Origin: an uncultured Oscillospiraceae bacterium
GTDB lineage: Bacteria > Bacillota > Clostridia > Oscillospirales > Acutalibacteraceae
Assembly (NCBI GenBank): GCA_902492045.1
Contig: CABUKB010000025.1
Location: forward strand, 1 to 5,201
Direction of reading: 5' to 3'
DNA length: 5,201 nucleotides
Made by a program: the position numbers and the translations under genes
Shown: piece after piece, positions 5,187-5,201 of the stretch
Numbering within the stretch: position 1 is the stretch's first letter
How the letters are laid out: each line of letters starts with the position of its first letter
Notes under the pieces: model-generated
Seen by the model: only the letters and a program-made list of their open reading frames with translations
Told to the model about the DNA's origin: nothing
Database searches by the model: none

Positions 5187-5201
5187 AGCAAGGCGCTCTT
5201 G

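Noticed and set aside
1..5201. Mobile element, CRISPR array, toxin-antitoxin or defence system
   Set aside because: No terminal inverted repeats, transposase or integrase motifs, spaced direct repeats, or unexplained coding regions are present. Nearly all the sequence is accounted for by six housekeeping genes.

Overview
The window holds six biosynthetic genes, all on the + strand, in two transcription blocks. It looks like chromosomal housekeeping DNA from a moderately GC-rich bacterium. My best guess is a Firmicute of the clostridial kind. The reasons are strong AGGAGG-type ribosome sites, sigma-A-like promoters with extended -10 elements, an A-rich UP-like tract before the last promoter, a compact folP-folB-folK cluster, and a PyrG N-terminus (GGVVSGLGKGITAASL) of a form I associate with Clostridia. 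The assignment is tentative, because no RNA gene or lineage-specific marker is present.

Block 1 (about 86-3267): a good promoter at 86-114 and a leader of about 90 nt precede hisH and hisF. These encode the glutaminase and cyclase halves of imidazole glycerol phosphate synthase, and their stop and start codons share one base. pyrG (CTP synthase) follows 11 nt after the hisF stop codon, with its own strong ribosome site and no visible promoter or terminator between. A clean intrinsic terminator closes the block at 3232-3267. hisA, which often lies between hisH and hisF, is absent, so the rest of the histidine pathway must be encoded elsewhere.

Block 2 (about 3268-5129): a 139-nt non-coding stretch with inverted repeats and a weak promoter candidate leads into folP, folB and folK. 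The three are joined by TGATG and ATGA overlaps. They cover consecutive steps of folate synthesis: FolB turns dihydroneopterin into 6-hydroxymethyl-dihydropterin, FolK pyrophosphorylates it, and FolP joins it to p-aminobenzoate.

Right edge (5130-5201): an A/T tract, a consensus TTGACA -35 and an extended TGGTATGAT -10 form the strongest promoter of the window. It reads out of the right edge, so its gene is not visible; a stable RNA operon is a plausible guess.

I found no mobile element, CRISPR array, tRNA, rRNA, defence gene or clearly new system. The items most worth a second look are the two leaders, the his-pyrG linkage and the strong outgoing promoter.
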